In this document: in pieces, positions 1 through 11,410 of the stretch
How the letters are laid out: each line of letters begins with the position of its first letter
Numbering within the stretch: position 1 is the stretch's first letter
Source of the DNA: Balaenoptera acutorostrata
Lineage: Eukaryota > Chordata > Mammalia > Artiodactyla > Balaenopteridae
Reading direction: 5' to 3'
Length of the DNA stretch: 64,000 nucleotides
NCBI RefSeq assembly: GCF_949987535.1
Contig: NC_080066.1
Span: 89,113,600-89,177,599, forward strand
Made by a program: the position numbers and the translations under genes
Notes under the pieces: model-generated
Databases searched by the model: none
What the model was told of the DNA's origin: nothing
The model's input: only the letters and a program-made list of their open reading frames with translations

Positions 1-1020
1 GTGGTGTCTGTTAAGGTCTTTGGCCCATTTTTTATTTGGGTTGTTTGTTTTCTTATTGTTGCGTTTTTAAGGTTTTTTGTATATTTTGGGTAACAGTCCT
101 TTATCAGATATATGTTTTGCAAATATTTTCTACCAGTCTGTGGCTTGTCTTCTCATTTTCTTCACAGTGCCTTTTGCAGAGCAGACGTTTTTAATTTTAA
201 TGAAGTACAGCTAATCAATTGTTTCTTTCATGGATTATCTCTTTGGTGTTATATCTAAAATGTCATTGCCATCACCAAGGTTATCTAGGTTTTCTCCTGT
301 GTTATTATCTTCTGAGAGGTTTATAGTTTTGCATTTTATGTTTAGGTTTATGATACATTTTGAGTTAATTTTTGTGAAGAGTTAATTTTGTCTGTGTCTA
401 GATTCATTTTTTTGCATATGGATGTCCAATTATTCCAACACCACTTGTTAAAAAGACTATCTTTGCTTCATTTGTTGCTTTTGCTCCCTTGCCAAAGATC
501 AGTTAATTGATTATATTTATGTAAGTGTATTTCTGAGTTCTCTATTCAGTTTCACTGATCTGTCTATTTTTTCACCAACACCACACTGTCTTGATTATTA
601 TAGCTTTATAGTGAGTCTTAACATCAAGTAGTGTCAGCCCTCCAATTTTGTTCTTCTCTCTTGAATATTGTGTTGGTTATTCAAGGTCTATTGCCTTTCC
701 ACATAAACTTTAGAATCATTTTGTCAATATCCTCAAAATAACTTGCTGAGATTTTGATCAGGATTGCACTGAATCTATAGATCAAGTTGGAAGGAACTGA
801 CATTGTGACAATATTGTCTTCTTACCCATGAAGATGAAATATCTCTCCATTTATTTAGTTCTCCTTTGATTTTGTTCATCAAAGTTTTGTAGCTTCCCTC
901 ATATAGATCTTCTACATATCATATTAGATTTATACCTAAGTATTTAATTTGGGGTTACCAATGTAAATGGTATTGTGGTTTGAATTCCAAACTTTACTTG
1001 TTCATTTCTGGTATATAAGA
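1..1020 (-). mobile_element. Old L1, ORF2 C-terminal part (antisense)
   Basis: AT-rich sequence matching the antisense of L1 ORF2 downstream of the reverse transcriptase. Recognisable stretches are the 'aaatattttctaccagtctgtgg' type block near 120, the 'caacaccacttgtt' block near 440 and the 'actgaatctatagat' block near 770. It is heavily mutated with no usable frame, so it is an ancient L1M-class copy. It continues into the endonuclease segment at about 1027 with the reverse-transcriptase core missing between them. Confidence 0.8.
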
Positions 1021-1340
1021 AAATGATTATATCAGTTGATTAATACTGTTGTTCGGTTCAACTATGTCCTTACTGATTTTCTGCCTGCTGTATTTATCCA
1101 TTTCTGATAGAGAGGTGTTGAAGTCTCCAACCATGATAGTAGATTTGTCCATTTCTTCTTGCAGTTTTAGCAGTTTTTGCCTCATATAGTTTGATGATCT
1201 GTTGTTAGGTACATACATGTTTAGTATTGTTATGTCTTCTTAGAGAAATGACCCCTTTATGATTATGTAATGCCCTTCTTTATCCCTGATAACTTTCTTT
1301 GCTTTGACGTCTGCTGTGTCTGAAATGAATGTAGCTACTC
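1021..1340 (-). mobile_element. Old L1, ORF2 endonuclease segment
   Basis: The minus strand 1218-1027 encodes 63 residues with the L1 endonuclease signature MVGDFNTSLS followed by RQKISKD. The GDFN aspartate/asparagine pair is part of the APE-type active site. Upstream on the minus strand (to about 1340) are remnants resembling the ISDTADVKAKK and DKEGHYI region. It is a fossil of the nuclease that nicks the target in L1 retrotransposition, not a functional gene. Confidence 0.8.
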
Positions 1341-1352
1341 CCACTTTCTTTT

Positions 1353-1657
1353 TTTTTTTTTTTAATTATTTATTTATTTATTTATTTTATTTATGGCTGT
1401 GTTGGGTCTTCGTTTCTGTGTGAGGGCTTTCTCTAGTTGTGGCAAGCGGGGGCCACTCTTCATCGCGGTGCGCGGGCCTCTCATTATCACGGCCTCTCTT
1501 GTTGCGGAGCACAGGCTCCAGACGCGCAGGCTCAGTAATTGTGGCTCACGGGCCTAGTTGCTCCGCGGCATGTGGGATCTTCCCAGACCAGGGCTCGAAC
1601 CCGTGTCCCCTGCATTGGCAGGTAGACTCTCAACCACTGCGCCACCAGGGAAGCCCT
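1353..1657 (-). mobile_element. CHR-type SINE
   Basis: Full-length antisense tRNA-derived SINE. The 3' tail (T tract, then ATTTATTT repeats) is at 1353-1392 and the 5' end (ACCAGGGAAGCCC) near 1644-1656. The Pol III B-box (GGTTCGAGCCC) lies near 1594. It is flanked by a 12-bp duplication CCACTTTCTTTT at 1341-1352 and 1658-1669, and it interrupts the old L1 endonuclease region. On the sense strand the tail reads (AAAT)n, then TT, then A. Confidence 0.95.
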
Positions 1658-1710
1658 CCACTTTCTTTTGATTAGCAAGTTAGCATGGTATATTTTTCTC
1701 TATACATTTA

Positions 1711-1967
1711 TTTTTTTATTTTTTTAACATCTTTATTGGAATATAATTGCTTTACAGTGGTGTGTTAGTTTCTGCTTTATAACAAAGTGAATCAGCTATT
1801 CATATACATATATCCCCATATCTCCTCCCTCTTGCGTCTCCCTCCCACCCTCCCTATCCCACCCCTCTAGGTGGTCACAAAGCACTGAGCTGTTCTCCCT
1901 GTGCTATGTGGCTGCTTCCCACTAGCTATCTGTTTTACATTTGGTAGTGTATATATGTCCATGCCAC
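1711..1967 (-). mobile_element. Cetartiodactyl L1 3' end, 5'-truncated
   Basis: The antisense block starting 'aacatctttattggaatata' and ending near 'atatatgtccatgccact' is the 3' untranslated tail typical of cetartiodactyl L1. It interrupts the older L1: host sequence before (tagcatggtatat) and after (aaactgggtttcc) belongs together. Only about 250 bp inserted. No clear duplication was found, because the flank is T-rich. Confidence 0.8.
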
Positions 1968-4290
1968 TTTAAACTGGGTTTCCTGTAGACAACATACAGT
2001 TGGATCTTGCTTTTTGATCCACCCTGACAATCTCTGTCTTTTCATTGGTGTGTTTAGACCATTGACAATTCACAATGATTACTGATATAGTTGGATTATA
2101 TCTACCATATTTGTTACTGTTTTCTACTTGTTACCCTTGTTCTTTAGTCCTATTTTTGTCTTCCACTATTTTTCTGCCTTTTGTGGTTTTAATTGTGGCT
2201 TGATTTAATTTAATTTTATATGATTCCACTTTCCCCCTTAGCATATTACTTATAGTTTTTGTTTTGTTTTGTTTTTACTTTTTTAAGTAGTTGCCCTAGA
2301 ATTTGCAATACCCATTTACAGCTAATCCATGTCCACTTTCAAATAACACTATACCACTTTACATGGAGTGTGCGTACCTTCTAATAACCAAATAATCCTA
2401 ATTCCTCCCATCCCTTGTATCATTGCTGTCATGCAGTTCACCTATATATAAGCATACATAAGAATATACATATATAGGCACACATAATCAAATACACTGT
2501 TGCTATTATTATTTTGACAAACTCTTATCTGTTAGATTAAGAATAAGAAAAATAAACATTTCTATTTTACCTTTCCTTATTCATTCTTGATACTTTTCCT
2601 TTCTTTATGTAGATCCAAGTTTCTGACCTATACCATTTTCCTTCTCTCTAAATGTTAAACTTCTCAACATTTCTTGCAAGACAAGTCTACTGGCAAAAAT
2701 CTTCTTCAAGTTTTGTTTGTCTGAGAAGGTCCTTAGTTTTCCTTCACTTTTGAAGAATAATTTAATAAGGTACAGAATTCTGTGTTGGCAGCGTTTTTTC
2801 TCTCAATACCTTAAATATTTCACTCCACTATCTTCTTGCTTGCATGATTTCTAAGGAAAAGTTGTTTTCTGTAGTTTGAAAATGATATGCCTAGGTGTAA
2901 TTTTAGGGGGAGTATTTATCCTGCTTGGTGTTCTTTGAGCTTCCTGGTGTCTGGTGATTTGTGTCTGACATTAATTTGGGGAAATTCTCAGTCATTATTG
3001 TTTCATATATTTCTTTTGTTCCTTTCTCTCTTTCATCTCCTTCTAGTGTTCCCATTAAACACGTTACACCTTTTGTAGTTGTCCCACAGTCCTTGGATAT
3101 TCTGTTCTGCTTTTTTTTTTCCAGTCCTTGTTCTCTTTGCTTTTCAGTTTTGGAGGTTTCTATTGATATATCCTCGAGATAAGAGATTCTTTCCACAGCT
3201 GTGTCTAGTCTACTAATAAGCCCATCAAAGGCATTCTTCATTTGTGGTACAATGCTTTTGATCTCTAGCATTTCTTTCTGGTTCTTTCTTAGGATTTCCA
3301 CCTCTCCACCTATATTGCCCATCTGTTCTTGCATGCTGTCTACTTTAGCCATTCACAGCCCTTAACATATTAATCACAGTTGTTTATATTCCCAATTTGA
3401 TAATTCCAACATCCCTGCCATGTCTGGTTCTATGTTTACCTCTGTCTCTTCAAACTGTGTTTATTGCCTTTTAGTATGCCTTGTAATTTCTTATTGATAG
3501 CCAGACATGATGTACCCATAAAAGGAACTGCTGTACACAGACCTTCAATAATGTGGGGGTCAGTGGGAGAAGAGAGGGGGAAAGTTCTATTGTCTATGAT
3601 TAGATCTAACTCTTTTAGTGAGCCTTTGGACTGTGAACTTCACAGAGCATTTCTCAGTTTTTTTTTCTCCTCCCTTAGGTGGGACAGGATGGCTAGAGTG
3701 GACCACAGTTGATGATTTCACTTCTCTCACATGGAAGGCTAGCTCACTGGAGTTAGGTACTTTCCTCCCGCCAGGTCAGTCAAGCTCTGATAACACTCCA
3801 GCAAGTTAGGCTCTAGTTAACTAGTTTCTCCTGAGGGCAGGCCTTGTTAAGAAGAACAGTGCACTCTAGCATATTTCAAAGTCATTCCTTTTCCTCTTGC
3901 CCTTCCTGAAACATGAGGGAGTTTTTCTCCAGTATTTACTGTGAGAAATTGCTTGGGCTTCTGGCCATAAAACCCACAAAAGACTGGGTCTCTTTGGAGT
4001 TTTTAACTCTCAGAGTTGTTCACACTGAGCTTCCAGCAATTGGTCAATTACAATTCAGATTTTCCCACCCCGGCCCTGGCTCCTGTGGTTGTTTCTGCTC
4101 ACGAGTCTCTGCTCTGGTAAACTTTGGCTCCTTGTATTTGCCTGTCTGTCACTCCAATCTTGTGGGCAGTGGTTTACCCTGTGTCCTCCTCTCTGCTACA
4201 GATTCAAGAGGAGTTGCTAATTTTTCAGTCTGTTCATGCTGTTACTTGTTGTTAGAATGGATTGGTGACTTCTAAGCTCCTTATGTGTGG
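1968..4290 (-). mobile_element. Old L1 continued: ORF1 and 5' region
   Basis: Antisense continuation of the old L1 after the nested insertions, running through the inter-ORF region and ORF1 (2903-3352) into a 5' untranslated-like part (3360-4290) rich in diverged but recognisable L1M 5' motifs such as 'ataattccaac' and 'ttattgatagccagacatg'. The outer border near 4290 is approximate. Confidence 0.65.
2903..3352 (-). pseudogene. L1 ORF1p fragment (149 codons open)
   Basis: The minus-strand frame of 149 codons begins with a heptad-like coiled coil (MQEQMGNIGGEVEILRKNQ, about residues 7-25, continuing to about 70). It reaches a block GTLEGDEREKGTKEIYE followed by MTENFPKLMSDT, typical of the ORF1p central RNA-binding domain. 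ORF1p is the trimeric RNA chaperone of L1. The C-terminal domain is lost and the rest is degenerate, so the open frame is a relic and not a host gene. Confidence 0.85.
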
Positions 4291-5584
4291 AACTGGAACT
4301 AGAAATTCATGGAGATATTTTTTTAGATGCTTTGCATCCTGCCAGCAGGCCATTATAGGCCCCGACAGTGTGCCGGCTCCAGTGTGAGAATATGACCCCA
4401 GGAAACATGAGCATGGTGACCACATGGATGTTCAGAGACATCCTAAATTTAGACTATTCCGTCCTATTATTCTCAGACATGAACTTGTACTTGTAGACCC
4501 ATATGAACTGAATTTTAATTTAGGAAATAAGATTCCCATCAGCTTTTGTGACTTATAGGGTATTTGTCCTGCCTTTGCAGAGTTACTAGTCTGGAGAAAT
4601 GAGATTATCACATATGAAACAAAGGACAATATGAAACATTAAATAATACCCTGAATTATTCCCCAAAAGGATTTGAGATGATGAATAAGGCCATTTTTAA
4701 TTGTTTATTAGTGAGTAGTGGATTATGAATGCTGAAGCGGCTCAGGAAAAAGAAAGATCAGGGCAGAGTAGAGACCAAGGAATAGGGGGCTGTGCTTGAG
4801 CGGAGGGGAGAAGAGAGCTGGTTTTGGCTTTCAGAATTGCTATGACAATGATACTTGCCAATGAAGAAGCTGAAGGTTTGAGAAGAAGGGCTTTTTATCT
4901 CTTCCCAGAACTCTTGGCCCCTGGGAGCAGAGAGGTTTGGAGTCAGTAGGTTCCTGCCTGTGGTTTGTCACAAGCTCAAGGGTTCCCTGAGTGGGCCATT
5001 CACCAAAGAAAGGAGGCTTTCACATGATTTGTGGAGTAGCTGTATTCCATCCTATTCCACCTCCATTTAGTCTCACAAAGGCCTCTTCTTCCTACATTGT
5101 TAGCACCCTTTTGACTTTCTGAAATGGTTCCTGCTCTTATCCTGGAGAACACCGTCAAGAGCTCCATCCAGCTCAGTTGGCCTTCATTTATTTTATGGGT
5201 CAGTTTTGTGAGGTGCTGGGGAATCTTTGTATTAGTTGCTACCCCTACTTCAGGGAGAAAGTCACTTTATGGGAGTGGAGTCACTCTCAAGTAATAGATT
5301 GCCACTGAGATTACTCTGAACCAAAGGTAAATGTGAAGAAGAAAGGACCAGCCAGTAACAAAATGGAATATCTACAGTAATATTGGGCAAACACTTAGAT
5401 TATCTACCTCTTAGTGGGTTTTACAGGTAGAGCTGCTTCTAAGCAAAACAGGGAAGTAGGTGACATATGCTTCTGTGGTCTCCTATCTGGGTATTTCCCC
5501 CACTAAGGGGCTTTCTTCCATCTACCACTTAAGTACCCCATGCCTTTGCAGCTCTGTCACAGAATAATTGTTCTCACAGAAAAT
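4291..5584. other. Unassigned sequence
   Basis: About 1.3 kb between the old L1 and a SINE. I recognise no repeat family, exon or structured RNA. Reading frames are short and of random composition. Confidence 0.5.
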
Positions 5585-5597
5585 TCACATGTAAATT

Positions 5598-5908
5598 TTT
5601 TTTTTTTTAATGAGGATCTTGAATCAGATGCGTATGTTTGATTGATTGATTGATTGATTTTGGCTGTGTTGGGTCTTCGTTTCTGTGCGAGGGCCCTCTC
5701 CAGTTGCGGCAAGCGGGGGCCACTCCTCATCGCGATGCGCGGGCCTCTCTCGTTGCGGAGCACAGGCTCCAGACGCGCAGGCCCAGCAGCCGTGGCTCAC
5801 GGGCCCAGCCGCTCCGCGGCACGTGGGACCCTCCCAGGCCAGGGCTCGAACCCGCGTCCCCTGCACTAGCAGGCAGACTCTCAACCACTGCGCCACCAGG
5901 GAAGCCCC
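5598..5908 (-). mobile_element. CHR-type SINE with 31-bp 3' extension
   Basis: Antisense SINE between 13-bp duplications TCACATGTAAATT (5585-5597 and 5909-5921). The SINE body is about 5662-5908. Its 3' tail is a run of GATT units (5640-5660) instead of the usual ATTT. Beyond the tail are 31 bp of non-SINE sequence (5609-5639) and then the terminal T tract (A on the sense strand). The extension lies inside the duplication, so it inserted with the SINE. Confidence 0.95.
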
Positions 5909-5921
5909 TCACATGTAAATT

Positions 5922-6531
5922 ATTATCACAACCTCAAGAGTGAATTTTGTGGGATACTTTGCATTTTAATAGAAATCAAAATCTTGCAGAAGGAAGGGAA
6001 GGATGAAGTTCCTGTCTTCAGTATGTAAGCCTGGCCATAATTCCAAGCAAGAAAAGGGTCAAGGGCAGCTCTGGGCTCCTGGAAAAGAAGTCCTAATTAG
6101 ATTGGGTACCCGGCATGAGCACAAAGAGGAGGGAGGGTGTTTCTCTATTCAGTATATGGATTTCTTGGTCCCGCTTACTTGGGCAGCCCTGCTAGAGAAT
6201 ATTTACTTCTCCTTTTTAATCCTCTCCTCAGTATCTAGGCCCTTGGCAGAGGATGCCATCATTCCCAGCACTTGGATAACAGAATAAACCTAATGGAAGC
6301 AGAAAGGACCTCCCTCAGAACAGTCAGTGAGGCCTGGAAACGCCCTGGTGCCCAGTCCCCGTTCAAAGCTGTTTGTAGCCACAGGGAGAAGGCCTTGTCC
6401 TTGTCAAGTGTCACATTGACACGAGGCCTGAAGTGACACAAGAACCCAACCTACATACCTATACTTGACCATCCTCTTTGAGGAACCCCAGAAATGACTG
6501 TGGCCTCTTGCATGTTCAGATAAACCAGTTT
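5922..6531. other. Unassigned sequence
   Basis: No recognisable repeat or gene; the two short frames here (6003-6287 plus, 6259-6441 minus) have no family I know. Confidence 0.5.
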
Positions 6532-6573
6532 AAAAATACTACATTGGAAAACAAAAAAAAAATACTACATTGG
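6532..6573 (+). repeat. Perfect 16-bp direct repeat flanking an A tract
   Basis: AAAAATACTACATTGG occurs at 6532-6547 and again at 6558-6573, separated only by an A-rich 10-mer. This is the layout of a target-site duplication around an insertion reduced to its poly(A) tail. Confidence 0.75.
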
Positions 6574-6599
6574 GGGGGCAACCCTTGTCAACATCCGGT

Positions 6600-6790
6600 C
6601 TGCATCAGAATGCCTGAGTTGCGATATGTATCTTTGTTTTGTGTATTTATTTCCCTCTCCCCGCTGCTGTAAAGTCTTTTAGGGCAGGAGCAAGGTAGAC
6701 TATACTTCCTGTCTTATCCATAATGCCTAACACCTCGTCTTGTACATAAAAAGAGCATAAGTATCTGTTGGACAGATGAATGAATTGATA
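6600..6790 (+). mobile_element. L2 3' end
   Basis: The block 'ttagggcaggagcaaggta' through 'atgaatgaattgat' matches the L2 LINE 3' terminus, whose typical ending is (TGAATGAA)n. Strongly diverged. Confidence 0.6.
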
Positions 6791-7914
6791 GAGCATCTTG
6801 TTTTAGAACCATTAGATTTTTATGAAAGAGCAATATTCAAAAAATGCAATTCTTCTATGACATAACACAATCTCTGAACAAGTTATGGACAGGTACTCTT
6901 GAAGTTTGTGAAAGAAAGGTCTGCATAGAATTACGTAAGATTTGTCTACCTTATGAGATACTGTGGATTATTTTGTTTGAGAGAAAAAAATTACTCCCCA
7001 CTTTATCTTTAAACTTCCTGCCGATATTAACATCTTTAACTCTAAGTGATGTTGTGGTCTGTGAGAACATTACTGTGGGTTGGTGTCTTGGGTGGAGCTA
7101 AAAGGCGCTGGCAATAATCCAGGGCCCTTTTCCAAGAAATATACTATGAACTTGAGGGAGAAAGAACAGAGGGATGGAGAGGGCCCTCGAGTAACCCACA
7201 AGTCATGGACCACAATTCCTGTGACCTCCCCTCCCACACACACACATACATACACACATAGGCCTGGCCCCTCACCCCTACTTGCTACTTATTGGAGCAT
7301 GATAGAAAAGAATGATGCAATGACAGAAAAGTGAAAAAAAAAAAAGAAGAAGAAGAAAGATTAGAATGTGTGGAACTTAAGAGTTAATGGACACTTGCTG
7401 AATTAAGACAGGAGAGAGTAGAGGGTCACAGCTGGCAGAGACTTGACTACGAAGGTAGGAGAGATAGGAGTGGCAAAGGAAGCTGGAGATGGGGCACAGG
7501 TGAGCAAGAAGCAGAGCATACCTGGGAAGTGGGGCGTGGGGCAGAGAGCCAGAACTGATGATGCCACCATGATAGATGAAGACCACTAAAGAATGTAGAG
7601 GGGAGCCCCGGTCCCCCAATAATGAATGTTTAGGTCTAATCAGCACAGAGCAACCCTGTGAAGTGAGGGCATTGAGTTGAGAGTTCCAAGATGAAGACAA
7701 ATAACACGGAGCATATCCTAACCAGCCATTCTAACAGCAAAAAGACTATAGATAATACAAAGCAAGGAATTATCCGAAGGACATTTTAAAATAATTTTAT
7801 AAATTTTATCCCATAAATATATATTCCCATTCCATTATGAACAAAAATCCCTATTGTATCTATTATCTTCCTTTTTTCAATTTAGAATAGTAAACATATC
7901 TTTAAGAGTTAGAT
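6791..7914. other. Unassigned sequence with a short CA repeat
   Basis: No gene or interspersed repeat recognised. It contains an imperfect (CA)n microsatellite at 7234-7260 and an A/GAA-rich patch at 7334-7360. Confidence 0.5.
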
Positions 7915-8160
7915 AAAATGTTAAGACCCTGGGCTTTGGGAATTACTGAGCTCTAAAAAATTAAGTTTCCAGCTCTGCCACTTTTTAGTGGTATGACTTT
8001 GGGCAAATTACTTAATGCCTATCTCTAAGCTCTAATTTCCTTATCTATAAAATGGGGACAATAATATATACCTCCTATGACAGTAAGAAATAACATGAAA
8101 ATGTACTCAGTGTATCACAGAGAGCTTGATCTCCAGAAAGGACTCAAGCTCAATCAGTGG
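7915..8160 (+). mobile_element. MIR SINE
   Basis: The order 'ccagctctgccactttttag', 'gactttgggcaaattactta', 'cttatctataaaatggggac' is the diagnostic core of the mammalian-wide MIR, sense orientation. Confidence 0.8.
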
Positions 8161-9393
8161 TAGCTTTTACTACCCACAGTCAGTGTCACTGATGGTAGTA
8201 GGTTGATGCTGGTAAACGTATTTGTCAGAGACTGAGGAAGGAGGTTGCGGGAAGATGTAGCTTCTCATTAACTTTGTCACTGATTGTTGGATAACTTTGG
8301 ACCAAATGCTATTCTTTAATGAATGGGGGTGCAAAACATATTATGATTAATGACTGTCACAGCTGGTAGCCAGATGTTTACATAATTCCCTCTGTTTTAA
8401 AGCAAACATATCAGAGGAAAAGGCTTGAATGATAGAATTAGGCGAATTAAGTACAGTACTTTGGGAATGTATTTTGATTAGGCTAATATTAAAAATTAAC
8501 ATCCGTAAACCAGTAATCTAAATGAGGCAGTTTTTGGACACCGTGACTGGCAGAGGGAACCCGGCATAGGAGTGCATGTTTCCAGCAAAACCTTCGTCAA
8601 TTGAATCCTCCCCTGCAGAACAGAGAGAGTTAAATGTGTCTTTATTAGCCTCTAGTGTAAAAGGACAAATCATTTCTTTTAATTGAGAAAGGATAAAATG
8701 TTTTTGCTCTACACATGTATTTATGTTCTATTTTAGCATCATAATTATTTTTGCAGCTGTCAGAATTTCACACAACCTAACAGGAAAATAAATCTTGAGT
8801 CCAGACTGGCTCAATACTTTCCAGAGAAGTCCAGTAAATAAAAACTTCACAGTGACTGACTGACCTCATTCGAGTCAGAACTCCCAAGCCCAAACCCTAG
8901 AGTGAATGGGAAAGAGGTTAATTAGTTGGAAAAGAATTCATGGGATTTTTTTTTTTAAGGAAACATCCTGAATCGAGGTGATTAAAACAACACCAAACGG
9001 ATAAAGGGTAGAACTGAGAGAGGACAAGTTTTGCATAATTGAGTATCTTGATTATGTTGGGAAGATGGGAAAGAAATCTTGCTATTCTGGTCTTGAACTA
9101 CTAAATCCTGAAAACGCCAAGAGGGAGAGTCACCAAAGTCAGAAGTGAAGCTGGAAGTATGGCTGAGCTGTCCACAGATGGAGTGCATATGGTCTCTGGA
9201 GGGTTTTTATCAGTCATGTGGGTGAGAGGTGAGATTCTCTAGTAATTACGTTTATTTTTAGGATTTATAGTTAAGTCAGGAAGCTGAATTCATTCATTTG
9301 GCACATATTTTTTGATAGACACTTGTTGGCACTGCACGTGCCCTCAGTGAGCTGCTAACCCAAAGCTGCAAAGGGGTGATCCAATAGGGAAGC
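8161..9393. other. Unique sequence, candidate conserved non-coding block at 8320-8720
   Basis: No repeat recognised. The part 8320-8720 is AT-rich with many homeodomain-type cores (ATTAAT, TTAATTG) and a CAGCTG E-box at about 8360. This is compatible with an enhancer but proves nothing. Conservation was not tested. Confidence 0.3.
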
Positions 9394-9911
9394 TGTGGTA
9401 GATAGAATAATGGCCCCTCCAAAGACACCTACATCTTACTCCCCAGAACCTACATATATATGTTATGTTACATGGCAAGGGGGAGATTAAGATCTGCAAA
9501 TGGAACTTAGGTTGCTGATCAGGTGATCTTAAAATAGGCATATTATCCTAGATTATCGGTGTGGGCTCAAGGTAATCACAACGCTTCCTACAAGATGGAA
9601 AAGTGAGGCAGAAGAGCCAATGTCAGAGTGATGCCAAATGAGAAAGACTCAACTTTCCGCTGCTGGCTTTGAAGATGGAAGAGGGCATGAGCCAAAGGAT
9701 ACAAGTGACCTCTAGAACCCGGAAAAGGCAAAGAAACAGATTCTCCCATAGATCCTCTAGAAGGACTACGGTTCTCTTGACACCTTGATTTTAGCCCAGT
9801 GAGATCCATGCTGGACTTCTGATCTCCAGAACTGCAAGATAATACATTTGTGTTATTTTGAGCCACTACGTTTGTAGCGATATATTATGGCAGCCATAGG
9901 AAACTAATACA
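9394..9911 (+). mobile_element. MaLR (MLT1-like) LTR
   Basis: About 518 bp starting TGTGGTAGATAGAATAATGG and ending near AGGAAACTAATACA. It holds the family markers 'gctggctttgaagatgga' and 'gatctccagaactgcaagat', and an AATACATTTGTGTT block where the polyadenylation signal normally lies. Solo LTR of an ancient ERVL-MaLR retrotransposon; no internal region is present. The reading frame at 9588-9866 is a shadow of it. Confidence 0.8.
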
Positions 9912-10807
9912 GATACCAAGGCAGTGGGACAGGAAGGCAGCCCAAAATCACAGCAATAAGAGGAACAGAAAATGTCCTAGGAAAAGCCAATGTTTCTTCT
10001 GAAAAGGAAAGTTCACTGGCAACTCGCATTTGAATTTCTTAAGAAAATTCTCTTCACGCGTAGTCATCAGTCCTAAGGTGACAGATTCTAGAGCTGATTG
10101 CTTATATACCCTTTCCTTTTTTAAAGGGGCTAAGGTCATTTCCTTGACACTGATTTAAGGGGTAAGATTGTGGGTAGGGAACAACTTCAAGTGGGGAAGG
10201 ACAATTGTTTCCCTACATAACCCAGTCACGTTGCCTCCAAACTTGCTTATCTTTCTGCTCTTTCCAAACCAGACCTTTCATACCTACAGACTTCATGGGG
10301 GTTAGGCCAGAACAAGAGTTGTGCTACACACTACTGTTCCTATTATCATTTCGTGTCCCACTGAGTGCTCCCTGCTTCGCTGCTGTCCAGGACCACCCGC
10401 TGGGCAGATCCTCTACAACCCAACAGGAAATCCCCAATGCCCATCTTGGAGGTGAAGTGCGGCCAACACTGATTGTCTGTGGGAATGCCATTTCTTCCCT
10501 GCCCTTTCAATATTCTTATGCCACTCCTGCGATCACTGCCAATCTGTAGAAAATGACAGGATAAACTTTTGTGAAGGACTGAATTTGCATAACTTGTTTT
10601 TTGTTGTTTGTTGTTGTGGGGGGAGGGATTCTGACTTTTATAAGCAATTTGTATGCATTTTATTGGAGGGTACTGAACTAGATTCATCCCGCTCACTCAC
10701 TATCCTGGCATTGCTATGCATGTGCTGTCGGGGCTTAGCATGAAACGATTTTCTTTGTTTAGATTTGGGTTGCTGTCTCTGCTTGCAAATTATTTTTCAC
10801 CAAGAAT
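9912..10807. other. Unassigned sequence
   Basis: About 900 bp with no repeat or exon recognised. The overlapping plus and minus frames at 10205-10696 show no known domain. Confidence 0.45.
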
Positions 10808-10946
10808 CCCCTCCCCTCCCCTCCCCTCCCTTCTCCCCTCTCCTCTCCTCCCCTCCCCTCCCTTCTCTCCTCTCCTCTCTTCCCCTCCCCTCCCCACCCC
10901 TCCCATCCTTTCCCTTCCCCTCCTCTTCTCTCTCTCTCTCTCTCTG

Positions 10947-10999
<53 letters not shown>
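10808..10999 (+). repeat. Compound microsatellite: (CCCCT)n-like, (CT)n, (CA)n
   Basis: A polypyrimidine tract of CCCCT/CCTCT units runs 10808-10922, then (CT)n at about 10927-10945 and a pure (CA)26 at 10948-10999. All long frames across this block are repeat artefacts. Confidence 0.97.
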
Positions 11000-11001
<2 letters not shown>

Positions 11002-11189
11002 TGAGATTAAACACATTTTTCAATTGCAAAGTTCAGGACCCATTAATACCTTTTCCAAGTTCAGAGCTCTTGGAAAGTTCAGGGATAAGTCTTCTTCATT
11101 TTGGTTCCTGATCATCACCCAGCCATTGTGTTCTGCTAAACGAAATAAATTACTAGAGGAGGAGCCCAGGTCTGTGTTTTAATAGAGCC

Positions 11190-11410
11190 TGATGTCTCCA
11201 ATTTAGTTCTATTGACATTTTGGGCTGAGTAATTATTTGTTCTGTGGGGGCTGTCCTGAGCATTATAGGATATTTAGCAGCGTTCCCAGCCTCTACCCTC
11301 TAGATGCCAGCAGCAACACCTCCCCAAGTAATGGCAGTAAAAAATGTGTTCAGATACTGCCAAACATTCCCTGATGGGCAAAAATCACTCCAGGGTGAGA
11401 ACCAATTGGA
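11190..11410 (+). mobile_element. Short hAT-type DNA transposon fossil (MER family)
   Basis: The order 'ctattgacattttgggctga', 'ttctgtgggggctgtcctga', 'cctctaccctctagatgcca' and 'gtgagaacca' matches the same short non-autonomous element as 45746-45956. The terminal inverted repeats are eroded. I do not assign the exact MER name. Confidence 0.7.

Noticed and set aside
1594..1640. tRNA-like B-box considered as a tRNA gene
   Set aside because: It belongs to a tRNA-derived SINE head with no foldable full tRNA; the same holds for all other CHR SINEs.
3618..4275. Plus-strand frames of 60-120 codons
   Set aside because: They are the antisense of the 5' region of an old L1; no independent gene evidence.
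5624..5943. Several overlapping frames on both strands, 60-97 codons
   Set aside because: All lie in a GC-rich SINE body. The same peptides (for example GLEPVSPALAG or SSSRCAGLSL types) recur at every CHR SINE in the window.
10716..11111. 131-codon Pro/Leu/Ser and His-Thr rich frame, with opposite-strand partners
   Set aside because: Translation of the CCCCT, CT and CA microsatellites.
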